From Oxalobacteraceae sp. CFBP 13730 (GTDB taxonomy: Bacteria > Pseudomonadota > Gammaproteobacteria > Burkholderiales > Burkholderiaceae_D), in the NCBI GenBank assembly GCA_014841835.1, contig JACYUQ010000001.1, positions 868,001 through 932,000 on the forward strand: 64,000 nt of DNA, read 5' to 3'. This document shows, in pieces, positions 40,993-50,024 of the stretch. Position numbers and translations under genes: made by a program. Each line of letters begins with the position of its first letter. Positions within the stretch are counted from its first letter, which is position 1. The notes under the pieces are model-generated. The model did not search any database. It saw only the letters and a list, made by a program, of their open reading frames with translations, and had not been told where the DNA came from.

Positions 40993-42501
40993 CTACTCTT
41001 CGCGCGCGCCGTCGATCCCCAGCTCCACGATCTTGCGCGTGATGGTGTTGCGCCCGATCCCGAGCCGCATGGCCGCGTCGTTCTTGCGCCCGTGTGTGTG
41101 CTTGAGCGCCGTGCGGATCAGGGCCGATTCGAACTGGCGGCCCAGGATATCCATCACGTCCATCTGCCCTGCGCTGAGCATGCCGGCCGCCTGCAATTCG
41201 AGCAGCCCCAACCAGCCTTCGGGCGACTGCGCGCCAGCTGTCTGCAGCACGACGCCGCCGCCAGAAGCCATGGGCTGCGCGCCGGCGCTGACGATGCCAT
41301 CGGACAGCGGCACGACGTTCGGCACGCTGCCCCCTGTCAGCGGCGCCGAACCCTGGGTCAGGTCGCGCGGCAGATCCTTGACTTCCACGGTCTGGCCCGG
41401 GGCCATCACCGTGATCCAGTTGCACAGGTTTTCCAGCTGGCGCACGTTGCCCGGCAGCTCGAGACCAGACAGGAAGCGCATCGCCTGCTCGCTCATGCGC
41501 TTGGGCTCCACCCCCAATTGGTGCGCACTTTGCACCAGGAAGTGGCGCGTAAGAACAGGAATGTCTTCGTTGCGTTCGCGCAGCGACGGCAGGCGCAGGC
41601 GGATCACGTTCAGGCGGTGATACAAGTCTTCGCGGAACAAGCCGTCGCGCACGCGTTGCTCGAGGTTCTGGTGGGTGGCCGCAATCACACGCACATTGGC
41701 CTTGACCGGCTGGTGGCCGCCCACGCGATAGAAGTGACCATCGGACAGCACGCGCAGCAAACGCGTCTGCAAGTCGAACGGCATGTCGCCGATTTCGTCG
41801 AGGAACAGCGTGCCATCCTCGGCCTGCTCGAAGCGGCCGCGGCGCATCGCCTGCGCGCCGGTGAACGCGCCGCGCTCGTGGCCGAACAGCTCGGATTCGA
41901 GCAGGTCTTTCGGGATCGCCGCCGTGTTCAAAGCGATGAACGGTTGCTGCGCGCGCGGGCTGTGCTTGTGCAGCGCGCGCGCCACGAGCTCCTTGCCGGT
42001 GCCCGATTCGCCCGTGATCAGCACCGTGACGTTCGACTGCGACAAGCGGCCGATGGCACGAAACACTTCCTGCATCGCCGGCGCGTGGCCGAGGATCTCG
42101 GGGGTTTCGGCCGGTGGCGCTTCGACGCTCGCTTCGCGCAGACTCTCCTCTAACGCGCGCCGGATCAGCGAGACAGCCTTGTCGATGTCGAATGGCTTGG
42201 CCAGGTAATCAAAGGCGCCGCCCTGGAACGAGGACACCGCCGAATCGAGGTCCGAGAACGCGGTGATGATGATGACCGGCAGGCCCGGATGGCGTTCCTT
42301 GACGGCTTGCAGCAGGTCGATGCCGGATTCGCCCGGCATGCGGATATCCGACACCAGCACTTGCGGCGTGTCGGTTTCAAAGGCGGTCATGGCTTCGCGC
42401 GCATTGGCGAAACTGCGGGTCTCCAGACTTTCGCGCGCCAGGGCTTTTTCAAGGACCCAGCGAATCGATGCGTCGTCGTCGACAATCCAGATTGGTTTCA
42501 T
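40993..42501 (-). CDS. ntrC: Nitrogen regulation response regulator NtrC (NR-I)
   Basis: Sigma-54-dependent transcription activator of nitrogen-limitation genes, 502 residues. The receiver domain carries the phosphorylated Asp52 (VSDIRMPGESG) and Lys102. The AAA+ domain has Walker A GESGTGKE near 164-171 and the sigma-54 contact loop GAFTGA. A Gly/Ser/Pro-rich linker (about 390-430) precedes the C-terminal Fis-type helix-turn-helix (AAMRLGIGRNTITRKI). The frame extends to 42621, but the ATG at 42499-42501 starts the receiver exactly. It follows ntrB by 65 bp. Confidence 0.96.
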   Translation of the reverse strand: MKPIWIVDDDASIRWVLEKALARESLETRSFANAREAMTAFETDTPQVLVSDIRMPGESGIDLLQAVKERHPGLPVIIITAFSDLDSAVSSFQGGAFDYLAKPFDIDKAVSLIRRALEESLREASVEAPPAETPEILGHAPAMQEVFRAIGRLSQSNVTVLITGESGTGKELVARALHKHSPRAQQPFIALNTAAIPKDLLESELFGHERGAFTGAQAMRRGRFEQAEDGTLFLDEIGDMPFDLQTRLLRVLSDGHFYRVGGHQPVKANVRVIAATHQNLEQRVRDGLFREDLYHRLNVIRLRLPSLRERNEDIPVLTRHFLVQSAHQLGVEPKRMSEQAMRFLSGLELPGNVRQLENLCNWITVMAPGQTVEVKDLPRDLTQGSAPLTGGSVPNVVPLSDGIVSAGAQPMASGGGVVLQTAGAQSPEGWLGLLELQAAGMLSAGQMDVMDILGRQFESALIRTALKHTHGRKNDAAMRLGIGRNTITRKIVELGIDGAREE

Positions 42502-42566
42502 GGTTTCGTGCTTCCCGCAACATGGATTCAATAAAGGACTGGCCGGTGCGGTCCGCTGTCTCCCGC

Positions 42567-43667
42567 TTATGGCAGGGGCAGCAGGATCCGGAAATCCGTC
42601 AGTCCAGGCCGGCTTTCGCACTCGATCACACCCAGGTGTTGCTGCACAAACGTTTGCGCCAGCGTCAGCCCGAGGCCACTCCCGCCGTCACGCCCGGATA
42701 CGAGCGGATAGAAAATGCGGTCGCGGATATCGGGCGCGATGCCCGGTCCATTGTCAATGATATGCAAGTCTAATGCCAGCCCGTAGCGAACCTTGGCCAG
42801 CGTGACCTGGCGCGCCACGCGGGTGCGCAAAACGATCTCGGCGTCGCCCTGCGCAATGCGCCCGGCGACGGCCTGCGCGGCGTTGTGGGCGATGTTCAGC
42901 ACCACCTGGATCAGCTGCTCCATATCGCCGCGAAACTCGGGAATCGACGCATCGTAATCGCGCCGGATCGACAGCCCCTGCGGGAATTCGGCCAGGATCA
43001 GGCTGCGCACGCGCTCGCACACTTCGTGGATATTGACGTCGCCGACGATGTGCGGCTTGCGGTGCGGCGCCAGCAGGCGGTCGACCAGCGTTTGCAGGCG
43101 GTCGGCTTCCTTGATGATCACCTGCGTGTACTCCTGCAGCTCCAGCAGGTGGTGCGGCGGCAGCTCGAGTTCGAGCAGTTGCGCCGCGCCGCGGATGCCG
43201 CCCAGCGGATTCTTGATCTCGTGCGCCAGGTTGCGGATCAGTTCCTTGTTGGCCTGGCTCTGGTCCATCAGGCGCTCTTCGCGGTCGAGCTTTAACTGCT
43301 GGACGTTCTCGCGCAGCTCGATCAGCGCCGTGCCGTCGCCCAGCGCGCTGACGATGCTGTTCACGTGCAGCGGTTCGCGCCCGCTGCGCTGCAGCGTCAG
43401 GTCCTGGCGCAGGTCAGCGTACTGGTGCACCAGCGCCTGCGTGATCAACACACCGATCTCGGCGCCGTTGGTAAACAGCTCGGGCAGACGATGGCGCTGC
43501 AGCGACTTGAACGACAGCTCCATCAGGTTTTCGGCGGCTGCGTTGGCATACACCACTTCGCCATCGGGCCCGGTCATCATCACGGCGGAGGCCAGCAAGT
43601 CCAGGCCGGCGAAACGAGCCGGGTTGCCCGGGTCGTACACGGGAGGGGCCATTGGAGGCAGGGTCAT
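42567..43667 (-). CDS. ntrB: Nitrogen regulation sensor histidine kinase NtrB (NR-II/GlnL)
   Basis: Cytosolic kinase/phosphatase of NtrC that senses nitrogen status through PII. The 366-residue protein has an N-terminal PAS domain (AVMMTGPDGEVVYANAAAENLMELS). The H-box has His149 (HEIKNPLGGIRGAAQLLE). The ATP-binding domain has N- and G-boxes (QVVLNIAHNAAQA; IDNGPGIAPDI; GSGLGLTLAQ). It has no membrane segment. Its ATG overlaps the stop of the DUF4124 gene by 4 bp (ATGA), so the two are translationally coupled. Confidence 0.95.
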   Translation of the reverse strand: MTLPPMAPPVYDPGNPARFAGLDLLASAVMMTGPDGEVVYANAAAENLMELSFKSLQRHRLPELFTNGAEIGVLITQALVHQYADLRQDLTLQRSGREPLHVNSIVSALGDGTALIELRENVQQLKLDREERLMDQSQANKELIRNLAHEIKNPLGGIRGAAQLLELELPPHHLLELQEYTQVIIKEADRLQTLVDRLLAPHRKPHIVGDVNIHEVCERVRSLILAEFPQGLSIRRDYDASIPEFRGDMEQLIQVVLNIAHNAAQAVAGRIAQGDAEIVLRTRVARQVTLAKVRYGLALDLHIIDNGPGIAPDIRDRIFYPLVSGRDGGSGLGLTLAQTFVQQHLGVIECESRPGLTDFRILLPLP

Positions 43668-44212
43668 CTGATATTGCCGATCTCGCGCCTGAGCGCTTCG
43701 ATATTGCGTTCGCTGCGATTGATCTCGTCGCGCATGGACGCCACGCGCTCCTGATATTTGGCGTAGTTGCGCTCGTTGCCCTGGCGCTCGGGTTCGCCGT
43801 TGTTGAAGACGCGCTTCAGGTCGGTGAGCTTGCGTTCTTCCAGGCGCAGTTCATCGCCCAGGATCTCGCGCCGGTCGTCGTCGCGGGCACGCTGCAGCAC
43901 GTTGTCCACGCGCGGGAAGTTCGACTGGGCCGCGCTTGGCGCCGCCGTCGGGGCGGAATTCGACGCGGATGACCCGCCCCCGCCGCCCGCCGAACGCGGT
44001 GCAGGAATCGGGGCCGAAGCTGCCGGCGGCGCGCTGTAGCCGGTGTCGATCAGCTGGCACTTGCCGACCTTGGTGTCGGTATAGAGCGGCCGGCCATTGG
44101 CATCGGTACAACGGTAGATTTGCGCGTGCGCACTGGCGCACAGCAGCACTGAGGCAAACACGGCGGTAAAAACGGCCACACTGGCCTGAAACACACTATT
44201 TGTCATTCCCAT
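43664..44212 (-). CDS. DUF4124 domain protein, secreted, coiled-coil
   Basis: A 182-residue protein with a signal peptide and the DUF4124 motif just after cleavage (QIYRCTDANGRPLYTDTKVGKCQLID). A low-complexity Ala/Pro/Gly/Ser linker (about 70-105) and a highly charged helical C-terminus likely to form a coiled coil (RRE..ELRLEERKLTDLKR...RSERNIEALRREI) complete it. It probably sits in the periplasm; its role is unknown. The position between glnA and ntrB, with a stop overlapping the ntrB start, is shared with other betaproteobacteria as far as I know. The start is ATG 44212; the ATG at 44206 is an alternative. Confidence 0.82.
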   Translation of the reverse strand: MGMTNSVFQASVAVFTAVFASVLLCASAHAQIYRCTDANGRPLYTDTKVGKCQLIDTGYSAPPAASAPIPAPRSAGGGGGSSASNSAPTAAPSAAQSNFPRVDNVLQRARDDDRREILGDELRLEERKLTDLKRVFNNGEPERQGNERNYAKYQERVASMRDEINRSERNIEALRREIGNIR

Positions 44213-44236
44213 CCCGGTTGGTCGCAAGGGCACGCT

Positions 44237-44264
44237 ATTGTAGATGCGCCCGACTATACCCCAA
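44237..44264 (-). promoter_or_regulatory. Candidate promoter for the DUF4124-ntrB-ntrC unit
   Basis: On the minus strand TTGGGG (44264-44259), a 16-nt spacer and TACAAT (44242-44237), just after the glnA terminator. It would give ntrBC basal expression independent of the glnA promoter. The -35 is imperfect. Confidence 0.4.
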
Positions 44265-44285
44265 GGAATATAAACCCCAAGCAAC

Positions 44286-44324
44286 AAAAAACGCGGGGAA
44301 AGCATGGCTTTCCCCGCGTTTGTT
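44286..44324 (-). terminator. Strong hairpin terminator after glnA
   Basis: A 15-bp perfect stem (AAACGCGGGGAAAGC and complement, 44289-44321) with a 3-nt loop is followed on the minus strand by T residues. It lies about 52 bp past the glnA stop, so ntrBC would depend on readthrough or on its own promoter. Confidence 0.9.
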
Positions 44325-44375
44325 CTACCCGCCAGGCTGGCGCGATGCCCATCCGCGCCAGCCTGGATGGACCGA

Positions 44376-45791
44376 TTACGACGAGTAGTACATGTCGAAT
44401 TCGGCTGGGTGCGGGGTCATGCGCATGCGCTGGACTTCCTGCATCTTCAGGTCGATGTAGGCATCGATCATGCTGTCGCTGAACACGCCGCCACGGGTCA
44501 GGAACTCGCGGTCTTCGTTCAGTGCGTCCAGTGCTTCTTCCAGCGATGCGCACACCGTCGGGATCAGCTTGTCTTCTTCAGGCGGCAGATGGTACAGGTC
44601 TTTCGTTGCCGCTTCGCCTGGGTGGATCTTGTTCTGGATACCATCCAGACCAGCCATCATCAGTGCTGCGAAGCACAGGTAGACGTTGGCCAGTGGATCC
44701 GGGAAACGGGTCTCGATGCGGCGGCCTTTCGGGTTCGCCACGTGCGGGATGCGGATCGAGGCCGAACGGTTACGGGCCGAATATGCCAGCTTGACCGGGG
44801 CTTCGAAGCCTGGCACCAGGCGCTTGTACGAGTTGGTGCCTGGATTGGTGATCGCGTTCAGGGCGCGGGCGTGCTTGATGATGCCGCCGATGTAGAACAG
44901 CGCCGTGTCCGACAGACCGGCATAGCCGTCGCCTGCGAACAGGTTCTTGCCGTCTTTCCAGATCGACTGGTGCACGTGCATACCCGAACCGTTGTCGCCA
45001 GCCATTGGCTTTGGCATGAAGGTTGCGGTCTTGCCGTAGCTGTGGGCCACGTTCCAGATCACGTATTTCATGTTCTGGGTCCAGTCGGCGCGCTCGATCA
45101 GCGTCGAGAACTTGGTGCCGATTTCGTTCTGGCCGGCGCCAGCAACTTCGTGGTGGTGCACTTCGACCGGGATGCCCATCGATTCGAGGATCAGGCACAT
45201 TTCCGAACGCATGTCCTGGAACGAGTCGACTGGTGGCACTGGGAAATAGCCGCCCTTCACGCCTGGACGGTGACCGCTGTTGCCGCCTTCAAATTCCTTG
45301 TCGGTCGACCACGATGCTTCTTCGGAGTCGATCTTGACGAAGCAACCCGACATGTCCAGCTTCCAGCGCACGGCGTCGAAGATGAAGAACTCTGGCTCTG
45401 GACCGAAGTAGGCGGTGTCGCCGATGCCCGACGATTTCAGGTAGGCTTCAGCGCGCTTGGCGATCGAGCGCGGATCGCGGTCGTAGCCCTTGCCATCCGA
45501 CGGCTCGACGACGTCGCACTGCATGAACAACGTGGTCTCTTCCATGAACGGGTCGATATTGGCCGTGTTTGCATCCGGGATCAGGAGCATGTCCGACGCT
45601 TCAATACCTTTCCAGCCGGCGATCGACGAACCGTCGAAGGCGTGGCCGGACTCGAATTTGTCCAGGTCGAAGTGCGACACCGGGACCGTGACGTGCTGTT
45701 CCTTGCCGCGGGTATCGGCGAAGCGTAAATCAACGAATTTGACTTCGTTGTCCTTGACCATTTGCATTACATCTGCGGCGGACTTTGCCAT
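44376..45791 (-). CDS. glnA: Glutamine synthetase, type I (GlnA)
   Basis: Cytosolic dodecameric enzyme that makes glutamine from glutamate, ammonia and ATP. The 471-residue protein has the beta-grasp N-domain, the metal-ligand blocks ([26 protein letters not shown]) and [15 protein letters not shown]. The adenylylation site is DLYHLPPEE, placing the target Tyr at residue 400, so it should be a GlnE substrate. A TAGGAG lies before the ATG. A sigma-54 promoter and NtrC-like sites lie upstream at 45857-46074. A strong terminator separates it from the downstream DUF4124-ntrBC genes. Confidence 0.97.
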   Translation of the reverse strand: MAKSAADVMQMVKDNEVKFVDLRFADTRGKEQHVTVPVSHFDLDKFESGHAFDGSSIAGWKGIEASDMLLIPDANTANIDPFMEETTLFMQCDVVEPSDGKGYDRDPRSIAKRAEAYLKSSGIGDTAYFGPEPEFFIFDAVRWKLDMSGCFVKIDSEEASWSTDKEFEGGNSGHRPGVKGGYFPVPPVDSFQDMRSEMCLILESMGIPVEVHHHEVAGAGQNEIGTKFSTLIERADWTQNMKYVIWNVAHSYGKTATFMPKPMAGDNGSGMHVHQSIWKDGKNLFAGDGYAGLSDTALFYIGGIIKHARALNAITNPGTNSYKRLVPGFEAPVKLAYSARNRSASIRIPHVANPKGRRIETRFPDPLANVYLCFAALMMAGLDGIQNKIHPGEAATKDLYHLPPEEDKLIPTVCASLEEALDALNEDREFLTRGGVFSDSMIDAYIDLKMQEVQRMRMTPHPAEFDMYYSS

Positions 45792-45856
45792 TCGGAATCT
45801 CCTAATTGAAAAAGGGATGTCGGTCTATGCGAACCGACAACTTGCATCATGTTGAA

Positions 45857-45871
45857 GCACAAATTGTGCCA
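45857..45871 (-). promoter_or_regulatory. Sigma-54 promoter of glnA
   Basis: On the minus strand TGGCAC (45871-45866), five bases, then GTGC (45860-45857). The GG and GC are 12 nt apart, as required for the -24/-12 elements. The best match to the sigma-54 consensus differs only in one base of the -12 TTGC. The start would be near 45845, giving a 5' leader of about 54 nt. Confidence 0.8.
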
Positions 45872-46003
45872 ACTGCGTTGCGAACCAGGGTGCTAACTTA
45901 TGTGCATGACGGCATGCGCAAATCGTTCTTGGGCAATGGGCTAGTTTACCCATAAAATCGCCTCGACCGGGGGCATCCGGAAATATTTACCTGTGTGTCA
46001 ATG

Positions 46004-46074
46004 TGCACCAGCAAAGAGCAATTCTACGTGCTTGCACCAAATAGGCGCACCATCCTGCGCGCCAGAATGGTGCA
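46004..46074. promoter_or_regulatory. Cluster of three NtrC-like sites upstream of glnA
   Basis: Compared with the palindromic consensus TGCACCA-N3-TGGTGCA, three 17-bp matches occur. They are 46004-46020 (perfect left half, partial right), 46033-46049 (perfect left half, right GGCGCA-like) and 46058-46074 (near-perfect left GCGCCA, perfect right). Their centres lie 29 and 25 bp apart and about 165-220 bp upstream of the predicted glnA start, a usual enhancer distance. The last site ends 20 bp before the rhodanese start codon, so it may also affect that gene. Confidence 0.65.
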
Positions 46075-46094
46075 TTGCAGACGATGAACCAACA

Positions 46095-46565
46095 ATGGGC
46101 ACTACCAACATGACCAAAGAACAAATTCTCACCGCAGCGCGCCAGCGTGGCGCTGGCCAGCCCTACGCTGGTGCAGTCACGCCTCAGGAAGCGTTTGACC
46201 TGCTGCAGAGCGGCGCCGATGTCAAGCTGGTCGATGTGCGCACCAACGCCGAACGAGACTGGGTGGGACGCGTCGCCATTGGCCAAGATCAGCATCTGGC
46301 GGTGCAGTGGGCCACGTATCCGGGCGGCGCGCCCAATCCCGATTTTGGCGCCCAGCTAGAACAGGTGGCGGACAAGGACGACGTGCTGCTGTTCCTGTGC
46401 CGCTCGGGCGTGCGCTCGCGCCACAGCGCGCGCGTGGCGACCGAGCTGGGCTATGCAAACGCCTTCGACATCCTGGAAGGGTTCGAAGGCGACCGCGATG
46501 GCGACGGGCACCGCAAGACGATCGGCGGCTGGTGCACCGCCGGCCTGCCGTGGGTCGGCGCCTGA
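46095..46565 (+). CDS. Rhodanese-like domain protein
   Basis: Single-domain sulphurtransferase-like protein of 156 residues. The active-site loop is visible with Cys102 (LCRSGVRSRHSA), and the CH2A-type VDVRTNAERDWVG precedes it. Such proteins move sulphane sulphur or detoxify thiol compounds; the actual partner is unknown. It is divergent from glnA, and the NtrC-like cluster lies in its immediate upstream region. The ATG at 46095 is used; ATG 46110 (MTKEQIL) is an alternative. Its stop is 1 bp from the stop of the convergent S15 hydrolase gene. Confidence 0.9.
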   Translation: MGTTNMTKEQILTAARQRGAGQPYAGAVTPQEAFDLLQSGADVKLVDVRTNAERDWVGRVAIGQDQHLAVQWATYPGGAPNPDFGAQLEQVADKDDVLLFLCRSGVRSRHSARVATELGYANAFDILEGFEGDRDGDGHRKTIGGWCTAGLPWVGA

Positions 46566-46566
46566 G

Positions 46567-48540
46567 CTAGTTGGCGCTGCCCGGGTTCGGCAACACCATC
46601 AGCTCGAGCCCGGAGGCCGTCCCTGGCGCGTGATACACGCGCTGGGTCGCCTTCTTGAAGTCGCCCGGCTTCGCATCAGGAATGCGCATGAACGTTTGCG
46701 GATTCAGGTCGATCAGCGGGAACCACGAGCTCTGCACCTGCACCATGATCCGGTGACCGCGCCGGAAGGTGTGATTCACCTGCCCCAGCTCGTACTTGAT
46801 CGGCTCGACCTTGCCCGGGACGAATGGCTCTGGCTTTTCATAGCTGTTGCGGAACTTGCCGCGCAGCGGATTGCCACGCACCAGTTGCTGGAAGCCACCC
46901 AGGCTCACTGCGGGCGGGCCGACATCGCCGCCCCGCTCCCCTGCCGGGCTCGGGAAGCTGGCCGGGTAGACATCGATCAGCTTGACGACCCAGTCGGCGT
47001 CGGTGCCGCTTGTTGACACGAACAGCTTCGGCGTGACCGGCCCGGCAACCGTCACATCCTCTTCCAGCACGGCGCTCTGGTACACCAGCACGTCGGGCCG
47101 GGTGGCGGCGAAGCGCTGGTCCGACACCATGTATTCGCGCGGCACGCCCAGCGCCGGGTAGCCGATGTACGGCACCGGGCGCGCCGGGTCGGCCACGTAT
47201 TCATCGAAACCGGCGCCCGTGGTCGTGCTCATCGTTGCGGCCGGCTGCTGCCAGCCCAGCGTGCCATTCGCGCCAAAGTACAGCGTGCGCGCCTTGGCCG
47301 GCTTCGGTGGCCAGGCGTCGTACTGGCGCCAGACATTCGACCCCGTCTCGAACACGGTCACCGGCGCCAGCGTCTTGCCCGGCTTGACGCCCTTCAGGTG
47401 CTGCTCGAAGAACGGGAACTGGACCTCGCGCCGGAACCATTCGCTTGTCTTTGCGTCGAACTTGACGTGGCCAAGCCGGGCGCCGTCGCCGCGCGCCCAG
47501 CCGCCGTGCACCCACGGACCCACCACGAGGGCATGGTTGCCGCCCTTGTTCTGCGCTTCCAGCGCGCGGTGCACGATGAACGGGCCGGCGGCGTCTTCCG
47601 CATCGAACCAGCCACCCACCGTCAGCACGGCGGCCTTGACGTTCTTGATGTGCGGGCCGATGGCGCGCTCTTTCCAGAAGCTGTCGTACGTGTCGTGCTC
47701 GATGTTCGGCATGAACAGTTCGCGCTGCGTATCGGTCATGGTCGCGGCGATATTCGCCAGCGTGCGGTGCTTGAGAAAGTAATCGTAGCCGTCGGCCACG
47801 CCGTAATCGAATTCGCTGCCGGTTTTCGGCAGCGGGGTCGGGTTCGGGGCCGCCGTGAAGGCCGCATAAAAGTCGAAGTTGGCGGCCAGCTTGAAGGCGC
47901 CGCCGTGGTACGAATCGTCGCCCATGTACAGGTCGGCAATCGGCGCCTGGGGCGAGGCGGCCTTGATCGCCGGGTGCGAATCGATGACGCTGGCGGCGGC
48001 GTAGAAGCCCGGGTAGCTGATGCCCCAGATGCCGACCTTACCGTTGTTGTTCGGGATGTTCTTGAGCAGCCAGGCCACCGTGTCGTACATGTCGTCGCTC
48101 TCGCGGCCCTCGCCTTTTGCCAGCTTGCTCTTGCCGTGCGGCGTCATTTCCTGCCACGTCCCTTCGGACATATAGCGGCCGCGCACATCCTGGTTCACGA
48201 AGATGTAGCCCGCTTCCTCGAATTCACGCGATGGCCCCAGCGACTCGGGCAACCAGTCCACACCGTAGCGCAGCTCGCCTTCGGCGCGCACGCCGGCACT
48301 GTACGGGGTGCGCTGCATCAGGAACGGGTAGCTGCGCGTGCTGTCCTTCGGCACGTAGACGACCGTGAACAACTGCACGCCGTCACGCATCGGGATCCGG
48401 TACTCATACTTGATATAGGCTTCGCGCGTCGGGCGCTTGCTGTCTTTGACGGCGTCGGCGGCACTAGCGGCAGACGGGATGGCCAGGCCCGCGGCAAGGC
48501 AGAAGCCGAAAACAAGAGCGGGCAGCGTGCGACGGATCAT
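46567..48540 (-). CDS. CocE/NonD (peptidase S15) family hydrolase, secreted
   Basis: Serine hydrolase of 657 residues with a signal peptide (MIRRTLPALVFGFCLAAGLAIPSAASA), so probably periplasmic. The alpha/beta-hydrolase core shows the nucleophile motif GISYPG, a catalytic Asp candidate in GGWFDAEDA and His in GPWVHGGW. A C-terminal jelly-roll domain (from about 420, SVAEEDVTVAGPVTPKLFVSTSGTDADW-like) is typical of X-Pro dipeptidyl peptidases, cocaine esterase and glutaryl-7-ACA acylases. Substrate unknown; peptides, amides or esters are possible. The ATG at 48538-48540 is chosen because it opens the signal peptide. Confidence 0.92.
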   Translation of the reverse strand: MIRRTLPALVFGFCLAAGLAIPSAASAADAVKDSKRPTREAYIKYEYRIPMRDGVQLFTVVYVPKDSTRSYPFLMQRTPYSAGVRAEGELRYGVDWLPESLGPSREFEEAGYIFVNQDVRGRYMSEGTWQEMTPHGKSKLAKGEGRESDDMYDTVAWLLKNIPNNNGKVGIWGISYPGFYAAASVIDSHPAIKAASPQAPIADLYMGDDSYHGGAFKLAANFDFYAAFTAAPNPTPLPKTGSEFDYGVADGYDYFLKHRTLANIAATMTDTQRELFMPNIEHDTYDSFWKERAIGPHIKNVKAAVLTVGGWFDAEDAAGPFIVHRALEAQNKGGNHALVVGPWVHGGWARGDGARLGHVKFDAKTSEWFRREVQFPFFEQHLKGVKPGKTLAPVTVFETGSNVWRQYDAWPPKPAKARTLYFGANGTLGWQQPAATMSTTTGAGFDEYVADPARPVPYIGYPALGVPREYMVSDQRFAATRPDVLVYQSAVLEEDVTVAGPVTPKLFVSTSGTDADWVVKLIDVYPASFPSPAGERGGDVGPPAVSLGGFQQLVRGNPLRGKFRNSYEKPEPFVPGKVEPIKYELGQVNHTFRRGHRIMVQVQSSWFPLIDLNPQTFMRIPDAKPGDFKKATQRVYHAPGTASGLELMVLPNPGSAN

Positions 48541-48611
48541 GACGGCCTTCGAAGAAATGAGTGGGGACGCCAGTGTAATGGGATTCCCCGAGCAATTCCA
48601 AAAAGACATGC

Positions 48612-50024
48612 TCAAGCGACCGGCTGCGCTACCTGTTCTTCATGCACGCCGCGTACCCGCTCGCGCACCAGGTGGATGTGACTGCGCAGACGATACAGCT
48701 CGTCGGCATAGGCCAGCGGCACCGAGATATGGTTGACGCGGTCTTCCAGCCCGTCCAGCCGGCCCAGCAACTCCTTGCGCACTGCGTCGGTGGCGTCCGT
48801 CCCGCTCTCCTCGAGCGACTGTTCGATGGCGCGCAGCTCACCGTACCAGCGGTACACGCGCGAGCGCACGCGCCAGACGTAAATCGGGGGCACGATCTTG
48901 GACAGCGGAATCAACAGCGCCGTCAGCGCCACCACGACGACCCACAGCCGCTCGGCCAGGTTGGCCAGCCAGAACCGAAGGTAACGCTGCATGAACGGCG
49001 GGCCGTCGCGGTAGTAGCGCGCCGCCTCGGGCGCGACCGGGATCTCGGTGTACTTCGGCGACGGAAACTGGCCCTGCTGCTGGAACCAGCCGGCGCCGCC
49101 GTGGATCTCGGTCGCCGCCTTGACCAGGAGGCCCACCAGCGCCGGATGGATTTCTTCGCGCGCGACGAGCGTGGCGGTCGGTGCGATCAGGTGGTAATCC
49201 TGGTTCGGGATATTGCGGCCCAGGTCGACGATCCCGCGCGGCAGCACCACGTGCGTCAGGAACGGCAGGCGCCGCGTATAGGCCTCGGCCTGCGAAAAGT
49301 CGAACAGGCGAATGCCCGGCGTTTGCAGCAGCATCTGGATCAGCGGCGCTTCGGGCGCCGAGCTGAACACCAGGCCGTCGATGCGTCCGGCCAGCAATTC
49401 AACAGTGGCCGGCGTGTTGGCCAGGTCGCTGATCGTCAATGCGCCGGGTACGATATTGTTGGCGTCGAGCAGCTGGCGCACCAGGCGCGGCACGCCCGTG
49501 CCTTCCGGTCCCAGATTGATGCGCTTGCCGCGCAGATCGGTCAGGCGCGTGACCTTCGCTTCGTCGCGCACGAACAGCCACACCGGTTCGGTGAACAGGC
49601 TGCCCAGCGACACCAGGCCGCGCCGCTCGACGCTGTCGGCGTTGCCAGTCTTGTCGTCGGTCGAACCGCTTTGCACGAACGCGACATCGGCCTGCCCGGC
49701 CAGCAACTGCTGCAGATTGTCCTGCGAGCCGAGCGTGCCGCGCAGCGTGACCTTGATATCGTCGCGCGCCAGCACGCTGGCGTATTGCTTGCCAAATTGC
49801 TCGTAAGCGGAATTTTCCTGGCCCGTGGCCAGCCGGAGCGTACGCGGCGGCGCCGGATCGACCCACCAGTAGGCGAGCACCACGGCCGCCGCGACCATCA
49901 GGATCGTCGGGCCGCTGGCCACGACCAGGTCGCGCAGCGAAACGATGCTGAAGTTCTGCAGGCGGGCGCGCAGCCCCTTGACCGGCGCGCCCGGAAGATC
50001 CTGCCCTGGCCTCAACGCACGCAC
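48612..50024 (-). CDS. TAXI-family TRAP solute-binding protein, membrane-anchored
   Basis: A 470-residue protein with one N-terminal membrane helix (about 34-57), a TAXI-type periplasmic binding domain (LRLATGQENSAYEQFGKQYASVL; ADVAFVQSG; GKRINLGPEGTG) and a second helix near 363-390. A cytoplasmic, charged, helical tail of about 80 residues follows. Free TAXI proteins feed TRAP permeases, but none is encoded here, and the two membrane anchors with a tail suggest sensing or scaffolding instead. It starts at GTG 50022-50024, 13 bp inside the end of the PBP-like gene, so the pair is very probably one operon. Confidence 0.85.
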   Translation of the reverse strand: MRALRPGQDLPGAPVKGLRARLQNFSIVSLRDLVVASGPTILMVAAAVVLAYWWVDPAPPRTLRLATGQENSAYEQFGKQYASVLARDDIKVTLRGTLGSQDNLQQLLAGQADVAFVQSGSTDDKTGNADSVERRGLVSLGSLFTEPVWLFVRDEAKVTRLTDLRGKRINLGPEGTGVPRLVRQLLDANNIVPGALTISDLANTPATVELLAGRIDGLVFSSAPEAPLIQMLLQTPGIRLFDFSQAEAYTRRLPFLTHVVLPRGIVDLGRNIPNQDYHLIAPTATLVAREEIHPALVGLLVKAATEIHGGAGWFQQQGQFPSPKYTEIPVAPEAARYYRDGPPFMQRYLRFWLANLAERLWVVVVALTALLIPLSKIVPPIYVWRVRSRVYRWYGELRAIEQSLEESGTDATDAVRKELLGRLDGLEDRVNHISVPLAYADELYRLRSHIHLVRERVRGVHEEQVAQPVA

